Shown here one piece after another: positions 33,507-42,467 of a stretch of DNA of 48,857 bases (positions within the stretch are counted from its first letter, which is position 1; each line of letters opens with the position of its first letter). The notes under the pieces were generated by a model, which saw only the letters and a program-made list of their open reading frames with translations, made no database searches and was not told the origin of the DNA. The position numbers were made by a program, and so were the translations under genes. Origin of the DNA: Paractinoplanes aksuensis (GTDB lineage Bacteria; Actinomycetota; Actinomycetes; Mycobacteriales; Micromonosporaceae); contig NZ_JAMYJR010000022.1 in assembly GCF_024137025.1 (NCBI RefSeq), positions 1-48,857 on the forward strand. Direction: 5' to 3'.

Positions 33507-34757
33507 TCACGGGGTGTGGTCGGCCAGCAGCGCCACCCGGTAGCCGGAGTCGCGCAGGCTGCTGATCAGCGCGGCCGAGTGGTCCGGGCCGCGGGTCTCG
33601 ACCGACAGCGCGACCTCGGCCTCGCCGAAGCTGAGCCGCGGGCTCTGCCGTGAGTGGGCCACGTCGACCACGTTGGCCCGCTGCCCGGCGATCCGGCCCA
33701 GCAGCCGGGCCAGCTCGCCCGGCCGGTCGGTGCAGCGCACGGCGAGCCGCAGGAAGCGGCCGGCCGAGGCCAGCCCGTGCTCGATGACCCGCAGCAACAG
33801 CATCGGGTCGATGTTGCCCCCGGACAGGACGGCCACCGCCGGGCCGTCGTCCAAGGGTGCGTACGCACCGGTCAGCAGGGCGGCCACGCCGGCCGCCCCG
33901 GCCGGCTCGACCACCGTCTTGTGCCGTTCCAGCAGCACCAGCAGGGCGGCCGACAGGTCCTCGTCGCTGACCGTCACGACCTCGTCGACGAGCTTGCTGA
34001 CGTGGGCGAACGTGAGCTCACCGGGCCGCAGCACGTTGATGCCGTCGGCGATCGTGACGCCCCGCTCCAGCTTCTGCGGCGAGCCCGCGGCCAGCGAGGG
34101 CGGGAAGGCCGCAGCCCCGCTGGCCTGCACCCCGATCACCCGGATCTGCGGGCGCAGCGCCTTGGCGGCGACGGCCACCCCCGAGATCAGCCCGCCGCCG
34201 CCGACCGCGGTCACGATCGTCGTCACGTCGGGGCACTGCTCGAGGATCTCCAGGCCCACGGTGCCCTGACCGGCGATCACGTCGGGGTGGTCGAAGGGGT
34301 GGATCAGCACGGCCCCGGTGCGCTCGGCGAAGTCGCGCGCCGCCTCCAGCGAGTCGTCGACGGCCGTGCCCGCGTACTCGATCGCGGCGCCGTAGTTGCG
34401 GGTCGCGGTGACCTTGGGCAGTGGCGCCCCCTCGGGCATGAACACCGTGGCCTGGGCGCCGAGCAGCTCGGCAGCGAGCGCGACACCCTGCGCGTGGTTG
34501 CCGGCGCTGGCCGCGACGACCCCGCGGGCCCGCTCGGCGTCGGACAGCCGGGCGATCCGGGTGTACGCGCCACGCACCTTGTACGAGCCGGCGCGCTGCT
34601 GGTTCTCGCACTTGAGCCACACCGGGGTGCCGGTGATCTCGGACAGCGGGCGGGACGGGATCAGCGGGGTCCGCTTGGCCACGCCGGCCAGCAGCTCGCG
34701 CGCGGCCTCGATGTCGGCCGGTGCGAGCAGATCGAGCGGGTGGGGGGCACCATTCAT
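33507..34757 (-). CDS. ilvA: Threonine ammonia-lyase with C-terminal ACT domain
   Basis: PLP enzyme converting threonine to 2-oxobutanoate for isoleucine synthesis. 416 residues. PLP Lys60 lies in QRAGSYKVRGA; the glycine-rich phosphate loop is VGGGGLISG; SAGNHAQG is also present. The C-terminal 85 residues (RLAVRCTDRPGELARLLGRIAG) form one ACT domain, consistent with amino-acid feedback. It is the last gene of the metB / amidase / ilvA operon, with 21 nt before it, and ends in the shared terminator at 33473-33505. Confidence 0.94.
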   Translation of the reverse strand: MNGAPHPLDLLAPADIEAARELLAGVAKRTPLIPSRPLSEITGTPVWLKCENQQRAGSYKVRGAYTRIARLSDAERARGVVAASAGNHAQGVALAAELLGAQATVFMPEGAPLPKVTATRNYGAAIEYAGTAVDDSLEAARDFAERTGAVLIHPFDHPDVIAGQGTVGLEILEQCPDVTTIVTAVGGGGLISGVAVAAKALRPQIRVIGVQASGAAAFPPSLAAGSPQKLERGVTIADGINVLRPGELTFAHVSKLVDEVVTVSDEDLSAALLVLLERHKTVVEPAGAAGVAALLTGAYAPLDDGPAVAVLSGGNIDPMLLLRVIEHGLASAGRFLRLAVRCTDRPGELARLLGRIAGQRANVVDVAHSRQSPRLSFGEAEVALSVETRGPDHSAALISSLRDSGYRVALLADHTP

Positions 34758-34778
34758 TCCCCGAATGCTGCCACCCCT

Positions 34779-36140
34779 CTATATGAAGGCGTGCCGCTGC
34801 CAGGGATTGAGAACCTCGAACTGGCCCGCCACGGCCAGGAGCAGGGCTTCCGAGTCGGGCGGGCCGACCAGCTGGACGCCCAGGGGCAGTCCGTCGGGCC
34901 GGGTGCCGATCGGGACGACGAGGGCCGGCAGGCCCGCGACGTTCCAGGGAGCGGCGTACGGGGCGTACTTCATGCTGGCCGACATGTTCCGCCGCCACGA
35001 GCCGCCCGCGTGGCCCTCGGCGAGCGGGGGCGCCGCGGCCAGGGCCGGGGTGAGCAGAACGTCGAGCGAGTTGTCGGCGAAGAACCGGATGGCCGCCTCG
35101 CGGTACGCGTCCCGCTGCGACTGGCGCACCAGGCCGGCCCGCAGGGCCCACTTGCCGAGGCGGATGTGCTGCCGGGTCCGCGGCTGCAGCTGGGCCAGCT
35201 GGTAGTGCTCGGACTCGCGGTAGGCCGAGGCGAACCACGTGGCCAGGGTGCCGATGCCGAGCGTCTGCGGGTACGGCGGGTTGGCCGTCACCGTGTCGTG
35301 CCCGGCCTGCACCAGCAGCTTGGACGCGGTGGCCACGGCCGAGGTGTTGGGCTCGTCGGCCCGTACGCCGGCCAGGGGCGACCGCAACGAGACGCCGACC
35401 CGCAGCCGGCTCGGCTCGACCAGCTTGATCGGGTCGCGGCCGGCCAGCACCGAGAAGCCCAGGGCGGCGTCCGAGACCGTGGTGGTGAGCACGCCGTTCT
35501 CGACCAGCCCGTACCAGTTGGTGATGCCCAGGTCGGACGGGACGACGCCGCGCCCGGGCTTGAGGCCGACCAGACCGCAGCAGGCGGCGGGGATGCGGAT
35601 CGAGCCGAGCCCGTCGTTGCACTGCGCGATCGGCACCAGGCCGGCCGCCACCGCGGCGGCGGCCCCGCCCGAGGAGCCGCCCGGCGTACGGTCGCGGTCC
35701 CAGGGGTTGCGGGTCGCGCCCTCGCCCTCGTCGGTGACCGCCCACAGGCCCATCTCGGGCATGCGCGTCGTGCCGACCACGACGGCGCCCGCGCCGCGCA
35801 GCCGCCGGACCACCTCGTGGTCGTCCTCGACGACCTCGGGCGTCCGCGCCGCCACCGACCCGTTCCAGGTCGGCATGCCCGCGACGGCCGTGTTCTCCTT
35901 GACCGCGACCGGCACCCCGGCCAGCGGCAGGTTGGCCAGATCCTCCTGGTCGTCGACCTTCTCGGCCTCGGCCAGGGCCTCGCCGCCCCGGATCACCCGG
36001 AAGGCGTCCAGGGTGGGGTCGGTGATCGAGATCTGCTCCAAGTGGTCGGCGACGACCTGGGTCGCGGACGCGTCACCACGCCGCACCGCACGGGAGATCT
36101 GCTTGGCTGTAGCGCCTACCCAGGTCGTACCGTCGCTCAT
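34779..36140 (-). CDS. Amidase signature family hydrolase
   Basis: The 453-residue protein has the complete Ser-Ser-Lys site: Lys81 in VAVKENTAVAG, the Ser of TPGGSSGGA (about 156) and Ser180 in GLGSIRIPAACCGLVGLKP. The usual DTGGS reads NDGLGS here, keeping the nucleophile. The substrate cannot be told; it lacks features of GatA, so is probably a general amide hydrolase. It sits between metB and ilvA with gaps of 20 and 21 nt, so is co-expressed with amino-acid genes. Confidence 0.9.
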   Translation of the reverse strand: MSDGTTWVGATAKQISRAVRRGDASATQVVADHLEQISITDPTLDAFRVIRGGEALAEAEKVDDQEDLANLPLAGVPVAVKENTAVAGMPTWNGSVAARTPEVVEDDHEVVRRLRGAGAVVVGTTRMPEMGLWAVTDEGEGATRNPWDRDRTPGGSSGGAAAAVAAGLVPIAQCNDGLGSIRIPAACCGLVGLKPGRGVVPSDLGITNWYGLVENGVLTTTVSDAALGFSVLAGRDPIKLVEPSRLRVGVSLRSPLAGVRADEPNTSAVATASKLLVQAGHDTVTANPPYPQTLGIGTLATWFASAYRESEHYQLAQLQPRTRQHIRLGKWALRAGLVRQSQRDAYREAAIRFFADNSLDVLLTPALAAAPPLAEGHAGGSWRRNMSASMKYAPYAAPWNVAGLPALVVPIGTRPDGLPLGVQLVGPPDSEALLLAVAGQFEVLNPWQRHAFI

Positions 36141-36160
36141 TGCCTCTCCGTATGTATCTG

Positions 36161-37312
36161 TCAGCCCAGTGCCTGCTCGAGGTCGGCGAGCAGATCGTCA
36201 ACGGTTTCGATGCCGACAGACAGTCGCACGAGATCGGCGGGGACTTCAAGCGCCGAACCCGCAGCGGACAGGTGTGTCATCTGGCCGGGGTGCTCGATGA
36301 GCGATTCGATGCCGCCCAGCGACTCCGCGAGCACGAAGAGCTTTGTCCGGTTGCAGACGTCGATGGCCTTTTCCATGCCGCCGGCCGCGCGGAACGACAC
36401 CATGCCGCCGAAGCGCTGCATCTGCTTGGCCGCGATCTCGTGCCCCGGGTGCGTCTCGAGCCCCGGATAGAGCACCTCGGTGACGGCCGGGTGCTCGCTG
36501 AGGAAACCGACGATGCGCTCGGCGTTGTCGCAATGCCTTTCCATGCGTACGCCCAAGGTCTTGATGCCGCGCAGCGTGAGCCACGCGTCGAAGGGACCGT
36601 TGACCGCGCCCATCGCGTTCTGGTGGAACGCGAGCTGCTCGCCGAGCTCGTCGTCGGCGGTGATCAGCGCGCCGCCGACCACGTCGGAGTGCCCGCCCAG
36701 GTATTTGGTGGTCGAGTGCACGATCACGTCGGCGCCCAGGGTCAGCGGCTGCTGCAGATAGGGCGAGGCGAACGTGTTGTCGACCACGAGCATGGCGTCG
36801 TACTCGTGGGCCAGACCGGCCAGGGCCGCGATGTCGGCGATGTTGAGCAGCGGATTGGTCGGGGTCTCGGCCCAGATCAGCTTGGTCACCCCGGGCCGGA
36901 ACGCGGCGCGCACCTGGTCGAGGTCGTCGAGGGCGACCGCGGTCCAGTCCAGACCCCAGTTCTCGGCCACCTTGGCGAAGAGCCGATAGGTTCCGCCGTA
37001 CGCGTCGTCGGGGATCACCACGTGATCGCCGGGCCGGCACACCGCGCGCAGCAGCGTGTCCTCGGCGGCCAGACCGCTGGCGAAGGCCAGGCCGCGGCGG
37101 CCGCCCTCGATCGCGGCCAGGCACTCCTGCAGGGCGTCACGGGTGGGGTTGCCGGAACGGCTGTACTCGTAGCCGAGCCGGGGCGCGCCGACGGCGTCCT
37201 GGGCGTACGTGCTCGTCTGGTAGATCGGAGGCACGACCGCGCCGGTCCGGGGGTCCGGATCTTGGCCGGCGTGGATGGCGAGGGTGTCGAACCCGTAGTC
37301 GTTAGCCGTCAT
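36161..37312 (-). CDS. metB: Cystathionine gamma-synthase (or related Cys/Met PLP enzyme)
   Basis: Joins an activated homoserine ester with cysteine to cystathionine. 383 residues from ATG 37312 (MTANDYGFDTLAIHAGQ). PLP Lys203 sits in HSTTKYLGGHSD; the family pattern YSRSGNPTR and the C-terminal GGIESLIEHPGQMTH are present. Distinguishing synthase from gamma-lyase by sequence is uncertain, but GGIESL with E is typical of MetB. An extended frame upstream to 37534 would overlap the divergent HIT gene and is rejected. First gene of the operon with the amidase and ilvA. Confidence 0.92.
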   Translation of the reverse strand: MTANDYGFDTLAIHAGQDPDPRTGAVVPPIYQTSTYAQDAVGAPRLGYEYSRSGNPTRDALQECLAAIEGGRRGLAFASGLAAEDTLLRAVCRPGDHVVIPDDAYGGTYRLFAKVAENWGLDWTAVALDDLDQVRAAFRPGVTKLIWAETPTNPLLNIADIAALAGLAHEYDAMLVVDNTFASPYLQQPLTLGADVIVHSTTKYLGGHSDVVGGALITADDELGEQLAFHQNAMGAVNGPFDAWLTLRGIKTLGVRMERHCDNAERIVGFLSEHPAVTEVLYPGLETHPGHEIAAKQMQRFGGMVSFRAAGGMEKAIDVCNRTKLFVLAESLGGIESLIEHPGQMTHLSAAGSALEVPADLVRLSVGIETVDDLLADLEQALG

Positions 37313-37320
37313 GCTCGGCA

Positions 37321-37330
37321 AGGCTAGTCT
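37321..37330. promoter_or_regulatory. Overlapping divergent -10 elements between metB and the HIT gene
   Basis: Only 24 nt separate the two starts. AGGCTAGTCT contains TAGTCT on the plus strand, 6 nt before the HIT GTG, and TAGCCT on the minus strand, 8 nt before the metB ATG. Both genes thus appear to be leaderless or nearly so, with -10 boxes sharing bases. Confidence 0.55.
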
Positions 37331-37336
37331 CACCTG

Positions 37337-37750
37337 GTGGCATCGTGCGTCTTCTGCGACATCGTGGCGGGCTCGGTGCCCGCCTTCAAGGTCGTCGACT
37401 CGCCGGACGGGGTCGGTTTCCTCGACACCCGCCCGGTTTTCAAGGGTCATGTGCTTTTGGTCCCACGCGCCCACGTGGTGACGTTGCCCGAATTGCCGGT
37501 TTCTGACTTGCCCGGATTTTTCGGACTCGTGCAACGAGTGTCAGCAGCCGTTCCGGCCGCCCTGGGGGCGCAGGGGACATTTGTGGCAAACAACAACATC
37601 GTCTCGCAGTCGGTGGCGCACCTGCACTTCCATGTCGTGCCACGAACCAAGGGCGACGGTCTACGCGGCTTCTTCTGGCCCCGGCACAAGTACGAGAGCG
37701 ATGAAGAGGCGGCCTCATTTGCTTCGCGCATCGCGAAGGAACTCGGGTAA
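37337..37750 (+). CDS. HIT family protein (nucleotide hydrolase/transferase)
   Basis: Small 137-residue histidine triad protein. The triad HLHFHV is His95, His97 and His99; Cys4 and Cys7 (CVFC) with later His residues can bind zinc. Hydrolyses nucleoside phosphoramidates or related compounds; exact substrate unknown. The GTG at 37337 is likely the first transcribed base region (leaderless). Sequence matches the subgroup with RGFFWPRHKY near the C terminus. Confidence 0.93.
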   Translation: MASCVFCDIVAGSVPAFKVVDSPDGVGFLDTRPVFKGHVLLVPRAHVVTLPELPVSDLPGFFGLVQRVSAAVPAALGAQGTFVANNNIVSQSVAHLHFHVVPRTKGDGLRGFFWPRHKYESDEEAASFASRIAKELG

Positions 37751-37798
37751 GGAAGAGGCCGCCCCCGGCGTTGTACCGGGCGGATGAAGGGAGTGACC

Positions 37799-38458
<660 letters not shown>

Positions 38459-38506
38459 CGATGCAACAGCGGGCCATCGGGCTCATGCCCGGTGGCCTGG
38501 TCACAA

Positions 38507-38544
38507 AAGTTTGTACAGACTTCGCGCCAGTCACTGCCTATACT
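38507..38544 (+). promoter_or_regulatory. Promoter and candidate operator of the YefM/RelE-type module
   Basis: A near-perfect palindrome AAGTTTGTACAGACTT (38507-38522, core TGTACA) lies upstream of a TATACT -10 element (38539-38544), which is 6 nt before the ATG at 38551. The transcript is therefore probably leaderless and the palindrome is well placed for antitoxin or complex binding. Confidence 0.55.
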
Positions 38545-38550
38545 TCGAGC

Positions 38551-38835
38551 ATGACTGCCGTGCCGTTCACTGAAGCCCGCAATCGCCTGTCGGAACTCAT
38601 CGACGAAGTGGCCGCCACACATGAGCGGATCGAGATCACGAGGCACGGTCACCCTGCCGCAGTGCTGATCTCGGCTGACGATCTGGCTGCGCTGGAAGAA
38701 ACTCTGGACGTTCTGTCCAGCGCTGAGGCCATGCGCCAACTCGCCGACTCGAAAGCCGCGGTCGAAGCCGGTGATGTCCTCGACGCCGATGAACTCGCGG
38801 CTCTGATGGCAAAGCGGTCGAGGCAAGCACGGTGA
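38551..38835 (+). CDS. Phd/YefM-type antitoxin
   Basis: The 94-residue protein begins MTAVPFTEARNRLSELIDEVAATHERIEITRHGHPAAVLISADDLAALEE across its first half, the classical Phd/YefM DNA-binding fold. The C-terminal tail is acidic and helical and would wrap the toxin. Its stop overlaps the toxin start by 4 nt (GTGA). It probably autorepresses through the palindrome at 38507-38522. Confidence 0.92.
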   Translation: MTAVPFTEARNRLSELIDEVAATHERIEITRHGHPAAVLISADDLAALEETLDVLSSAEAMRQLADSKAAVEAGDVLDADELAALMAKRSRQAR

Positions 38836-39122
38836 CCGATTCGGGCCCCGGCCGCTACCGCCTCCAGGTGGCCGGACCAGCGGCACGAACACTCGCCGGC
38901 CGACTGCCGGAGAAGATCGCCGCGGCTGTCTACGAGTTCATCACCACCGCCCTGCTCGACAACCCGCAACGCGTCGGCAAACGGCTGCTCCTACCACCTT
39001 TCGAAGGCACCTGGTCAGCCCGGCGCGGCACCTACCGCGTCCTCTACGAGATCGACGAAGACGAGCGCGTCGTGACCGTGACCGCAATCGAGCATCGCGC
39101 CGACGCTTACCGTTCGCGCTGA
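38832..39122 (+). CDS. RelE/ParE-family toxin
   Basis: A 96-residue basic protein with the RelE pattern: RLQVAGPAARTLAGRLPEKIAAAVYEF, then PQRVGKRLLLPPFEGTWSARRGTYRVLYEIDEDERVVTVTAIEHRADAYR. The Arg/Lys residues, GTYRVLYE and the final HR-x-DAYR segment are all present, so it should be an active ribosome-dependent mRNA interferase. Paired with the upstream antitoxin by a 4-nt overlap. In contrast to the 27,991 locus this module is complete. Confidence 0.92.
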   Translation: MTDSGPGRYRLQVAGPAARTLAGRLPEKIAAAVYEFITTALLDNPQRVGKRLLLPPFEGTWSARRGTYRVLYEIDEDERVVTVTAIEHRADAYRSR

Positions 39123-39246
39123 AACGACACAGGCGAGGCGGCCCGGATGACCGACGATGATTCACGCCTCGGAGTGGAAAAGATCGACATACCCCTACAT
39201 CGTTCGCACACTGGGGTGATCAGCGCGGTGACGCGGGAGGTGAAGC

Positions 39247-39576
39247 ATGCCGATTTTTTACAACGACGAGGAACGGCGCGCCTGGGGGCTGGCGGAGTCG
39301 CTGGCCGAGCAGGCCGAGGAGTCGATGCGCGAGGCTCAGCAAGCGCTCGAGACCTGGAAGACCGGTAAGGAGATGAACCGGCTGCGCTGCATCCGCAAGG
39401 GGATCAGCGAGTCGGACGCGGAGATCAGGTGGTCGGCCTCGACCACTGCCAAGAACGCCATTACCAACAACGGCTTCTATGTCGGGCTGGCCACCATGTA
39501 TTACGGGGCCGCCTCGGCCCACTACTCCCGCGCGCTCTACCTGCGCAGCCTGGGCGGGCGGCCGATGGCGGCCTAG
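39247..39576 (+). CDS. Small helical protein of unknown function
   Basis: The 109-residue product starts at ATG 39247 behind GGGAGG at 6 nt. It is mostly helical and charged (EERRAWGLAESLAEQAEESMREAQQALETWKTG), then more hydrophobic toward the end (TITNNGFYVGLATMYYGAASAHYSRALYL cut in two parts by Gly). No signal peptide. Coding is well supported by the ribosome binding site and composition. No family recognised; the stop overlaps the convergent mini-gene by 3 nt. Confidence 0.7.
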   Translation: MPIFYNDEERRAWGLAESLAEQAEESMREAQQALETWKTGKEMNRLRCIRKGISESDAEIRWSASTTAKNAITNNGFYVGLATMYYGAASAHYSRALYLRSLGGRPMAA

Positions 39577-39737
39577 CTCTGCTCTTCGTCCGGAGCGGGG
39601 GCCGCCTGCGACTGGGCGGCCGGCGGGGGCGGCGCGGAGGAAGGCGCGGGGGCGGTCAACGCGAGACCGAGCACCGCGCCCGCACTGATCAGGCCGAGGC
39701 CGGCCAGCGAGACGGGTCGGCGGTCCGATTTCTCCAT
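39573..39737 (-). CDS. 54-residue membrane mini-protein with Pro/Ala-rich tail
   Basis: ATG 39737 opens MEKSDRRPVS, a hydrophobic segment LAGLGLISAGAVLGLALT (residues 11-28) and a tail rich in Ala, Pro and Gln ending in DEEQS. A basic N terminus, one helix and an extended tail suggest a membrane-anchored small protein. The ribosome binding site is weak. It is convergent with the previous gene (stops overlap) and divergent from the CYTH-CHAD gene. Confidence 0.5.
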   Translation of the reverse strand: MEKSDRRPVSLAGLGLISAGAVLGLALTAPAPSSAPPPPAAQSQAAPAPDEEQS

Positions 39738-39835
39738 GGGAGCCAACGGTGCCAGCGTTTCCTGTGGCCCGGCTGTGCGGAAGCTGCCAAGAACTTGGCC
39801 TGTGTGATGGTCACCCGTTCGGGCAGTATTAACGG

Positions 39836-41254
39836 ATGGAGATCGCGACCGAAACAGAGCGTAAATACGACGTGCCCGCCGAGTTCCGGTTGCCCGAGCT
39901 CACCGGCAAGGCGGGCATCGCCAGCGCCGCGGGCGCCGAGACGCAGGACCTCGACGCCACCTACTTCGACACCGACGATTTCGCTCTCATGCGCCACCGC
40001 CGCACGCTGCGGCGGCGCACCGGCGGCGGCGATGCCGGCTGGCATTTGAAGACGCCCGGCGAGGGGACGGATCGCAAGGAACATCGACTTCCCCTCAACG
40101 GCAAGCCGGAAAATGTGCCGGCCGAGCTGATCGGGCAGGTCCGCGCGATCGTGCGCCGCCAGGGGTTGCGGCCGATCGCCCGGCTGCGCACCCACCGGGT
40201 CGAGACCCCGTTGAAGGACGCCGACGGCAACACCCTCGCCCTGGTCGCGCAAGACCAGGTGACCGCCGAGACCGACGGCCGCGAGCAGCGCTGGCAAGAG
40301 GTCGAGGTCGAGCTGGTCGACGGCAGCCCCAAGGTGCTCGATGCCGTCGAGAAGTTGCTGTTCAAGGCGGGCGCCACCCCGGCCGAGGGCCCGTCCAAGG
40401 TGTCCCGCGCGGTCGGCGGCGCGCCTCAGCCGGCCCCGCCGAAAAAGGCCAAGAGCCCCGTTCTTCAGTACGTACGGGAGCAGCGCGACGCGATCACCGG
40501 CTACGACCCGGGCGTCCGTCGCGGCGATCCCGAGGCGGTGCACAAGATGCGCGTCGGCACCCGGCGTCTGCGCAGCACCCTCAAGACGTTCAAGCGCACG
40601 TTCGCCGAGGCCGGCGATCTCGGCAACGAGCTGAAGTGGCTGGCCGACCTGCTGGGTCAGGTGCGCGACGGCCAGGTGCAGGAGGGCAAGTTGCTGGCCG
40701 GGCTGGACGAGGCCGGCGAGCAGTTCCGCCCGGTCGCCGCCCGCATCCGCGAGCACCTCGACACCCAGGTCGCCGAGGGCCGCGCGGCGCTCGACGAGGC
40801 GCTCGAGGGCGAGCGCTACCTCACCCTGCTCGACCGCATCGATCAGCTCGCGGCGCGGGAGACGGTCGAGGCCGACCCGATCAAGCGGGCCGCCAAGAGC
40901 CTGGCCAAGGCCGACGGGCTGCTCGACGAGGCGCTGTTCCACGGCGAGGACCACGAATTGCACGACGCCCGCAAGGCCTACAAACGGGCCCGGTACGCCG
41001 TCGAGGTCTTCCAGCCGGCGGCCGGCAAACCGGCCAAGCAGCTGGTCGACGCGCTCACCGAGCTGCAGGACGTGCTGGGCGCCCACCAGGATTCGGTCGT
41101 CGCCCGCGAGCTGCTGCACGAGCTGGGGCAGGACAGCTTCTGGTTCGGTGTGCTGTGGGCCCGGCAGGAACAGGTGGGCAAGGACACGTACGCGCAATTA
41201 CCGGTGGTTGTCGAAACCTCACGCAAGGGGCGCTTCCGGAAGTGGCTGGACTGA
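39836..41254 (+). CDS. CYTH-CHAD domain protein
   Basis: The 472-residue protein starts with the CYTH signature E-x-E-x-K (ETERKYD, residues 6-12) and triphosphate-tunnel residues such as YFDTDDFALMRHRRTLRRR. A linker near residue 200 leads to a CHAD domain with AVHKMRVGTRRLRSTLKTF and further conserved His/Lys/Arg helices. CYTH domains bind or hydrolyse triphosphates; CHAD domains bind polyphosphate. The next gene encodes PPK2, so a role in polyphosphate turnover or granule binding is well supported by context. Confidence 0.92.
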   Translation: MEIATETERKYDVPAEFRLPELTGKAGIASAAGAETQDLDATYFDTDDFALMRHRRTLRRRTGGGDAGWHLKTPGEGTDRKEHRLPLNGKPENVPAELIGQVRAIVRRQGLRPIARLRTHRVETPLKDADGNTLALVAQDQVTAETDGREQRWQEVEVELVDGSPKVLDAVEKLLFKAGATPAEGPSKVSRAVGGAPQPAPPKKAKSPVLQYVREQRDAITGYDPGVRRGDPEAVHKMRVGTRRLRSTLKTFKRTFAEAGDLGNELKWLADLLGQVRDGQVQEGKLLAGLDEAGEQFRPVAARIREHLDTQVAEGRAALDEALEGERYLTLLDRIDQLAARETVEADPIKRAAKSLAKADGLLDEALFHGEDHELHDARKAYKRARYAVEVFQPAAGKPAKQLVDALTELQDVLGAHQDSVVARELLHELGQDSFWFGVLWARQEQVGKDTYAQLPVVVETSRKGRFRKWLD

Positions 41255-41308
41255 TTGTTCACCTCCCGGCTCGTTGAGTAGTCACCCGAAACGGGTATGT
41301 AGTGAGGC

Positions 41309-42277
41309 ATGCAATCCGAGGCGGAGCAGACGCAGCACAACGGGTTCGACGACGAGCTGACGACGAGCCCCTACGAGGGCCCGATCGCCGAGCTGGGCGG
41401 CTACCGGGTGGCCGACGACGATGACGACGACCCGGTGCTGCTCAACGCCGACGGCAGCCCGGTCGACACCTGGCGCCAGGACTACCCGTACGACGAGCGA
41501 ATGGCCCGCCACGAGTACGACCAGCACAAGCGCCTGCTCCAGATCGAGCTGCTCAAGCTGCAGAACTGGTGCAAGAGCACCGGCGAGCGGCTGCTGATCC
41601 TCTTCGAGGGCCGTGACGCCGCGGGCAAGGGCGGCACGATCAAGCGGTTCATGGAACACCTGAACCCGCGGGGCGCCTCGGTGATCGCGCTCGAGAAGCC
41701 GAACGAGCGCGAGAGCACCCAGTGGTATTACCAGCGCTACATCAAGCACCTGCCGTCGGCGGGCGAGATCGTGCTGTTCGACCGCTCCTGGTACAACCGG
41801 GCCGGGGTCGAACGGGTCATGGGCTTCTGCACCCGCGCCGAGTATCTCGAGTTCATGCGCCAGACCCCGGAACTCGAGCGCATGCTCGTGCGCTCCGGCA
41901 TCCACCTGGTCAAGTTCTGGTTCTCGGTGACCCAGGGCGAGCAGCGCACCCGCTTCGCCATCCGGCAGGTCGACCCCGTGCGGCAGTGGAAGCTCTCCCC
42001 CAACGACCTGGCGTCGCTCGACAAGTGGGGCGACTACACCGAGGCCAAGGAGGCGATGTTCTTCTACACCGACACCGCCGACGCGCCGTGGACCGTGGTG
42101 AAGAGCAACGACAAGAAGCGCGCGCGGCTCGAGGCGATGCGGCACGTGCTCAACCGCTTCGACTACGACAACAAGGACCCCGAGATCGTCGGCACCCCCG
42201 ATCCGCTGATCGTCGGCCCGGCCTCGCTGGCCGTCGAGGGCACCGAGATGTCGCCCCGGGTATTCCCGCGTCTTTAG
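41309..42277 (+). CDS. ppk2: Polyphosphate kinase 2
   Basis: Transfers phosphate between polyphosphate and nucleotides. The 322-residue protein has a Walker A variant FEGRDAAGKGGT (99-110), the Walker B LFDRSWYNR (Asp158) and the lid region with Arg/Lys residues, as well as the EKPNERESTQWYYQRY segment. The N-terminal 60 residues are acidic (a run of six Asp at 36-41). It lies 54 nt after the CYTH-CHAD gene. Class I PPK2 is most likely from the overall pattern, but direction and nucleotide preference are not certain. Confidence 0.94.
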   Translation: MQSEAEQTQHNGFDDELTTSPYEGPIAELGGYRVADDDDDDPVLLNADGSPVDTWRQDYPYDERMARHEYDQHKRLLQIELLKLQNWCKSTGERLLILFEGRDAAGKGGTIKRFMEHLNPRGASVIALEKPNERESTQWYYQRYIKHLPSAGEIVLFDRSWYNRAGVERVMGFCTRAEYLEFMRQTPELERMLVRSGIHLVKFWFSVTQGEQRTRFAIRQVDPVRQWKLSPNDLASLDKWGDYTEAKEAMFFYTDTADAPWTVVKSNDKKRARLEAMRHVLNRFDYDNKDPEIVGTPDPLIVGPASLAVEGTEMSPRVFPRL

Positions 42278-42331
42278 TGATTCAAAAAGTGTTGGCGAGC
42301 ACCGCCCCCGGTGGTTAACGTGGCCGTACAC

Positions 42332-42391
42332 GTGAAGGGAGGTGGTCCGAAGTTGTATAGCAACGGGACTCGTGAGGTGGCTGTCCGCTAG
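42332..42391 (+). CDS. Leader peptide ORF (12 or 19 codons) upstream of rnz
   Basis: The frame GTG AAG GGA GGT ... TAG encodes MKGGGPKLYSNGTREVAVR. A TTG at 42353 in the same frame has GGGAGGTGG 7 nt upstream and gives MYSNGTREVAVR; this is the better ribosome binding arrangement. The ORF overlaps the 5' strand of a long-range stem (42376-42385), so ribosome movement would change the leader fold. No known leader family is claimed. Confidence 0.55.
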   Translation: MKGGGPKLYSNGTREVAVR

Positions 42392-42467
42392 CCGCTGTCC
42401 TCGACAGCTTCGTCAGTAGTACGTCGAGACCGTGTGGCAGCGGTGCGGCGAATTCAAGACAGCCACC
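42376..42467 (+). ncRNA. Structured 5' leader with competing stems
   Basis: GGTGGCTGTC (42376-42385) pairs perfectly with GACAGCCACC (42458-42467). Inside lies a small hairpin, GCTGTC CTC GACAGC (42394-42408). The GACAGC of the small hairpin could instead pair with the first strand, and the small hairpin's GCTGTC with the distal GACAGC, so two folds exclude each other. This is the layout of an attenuator or RNA switch. Confidence 0.5.
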
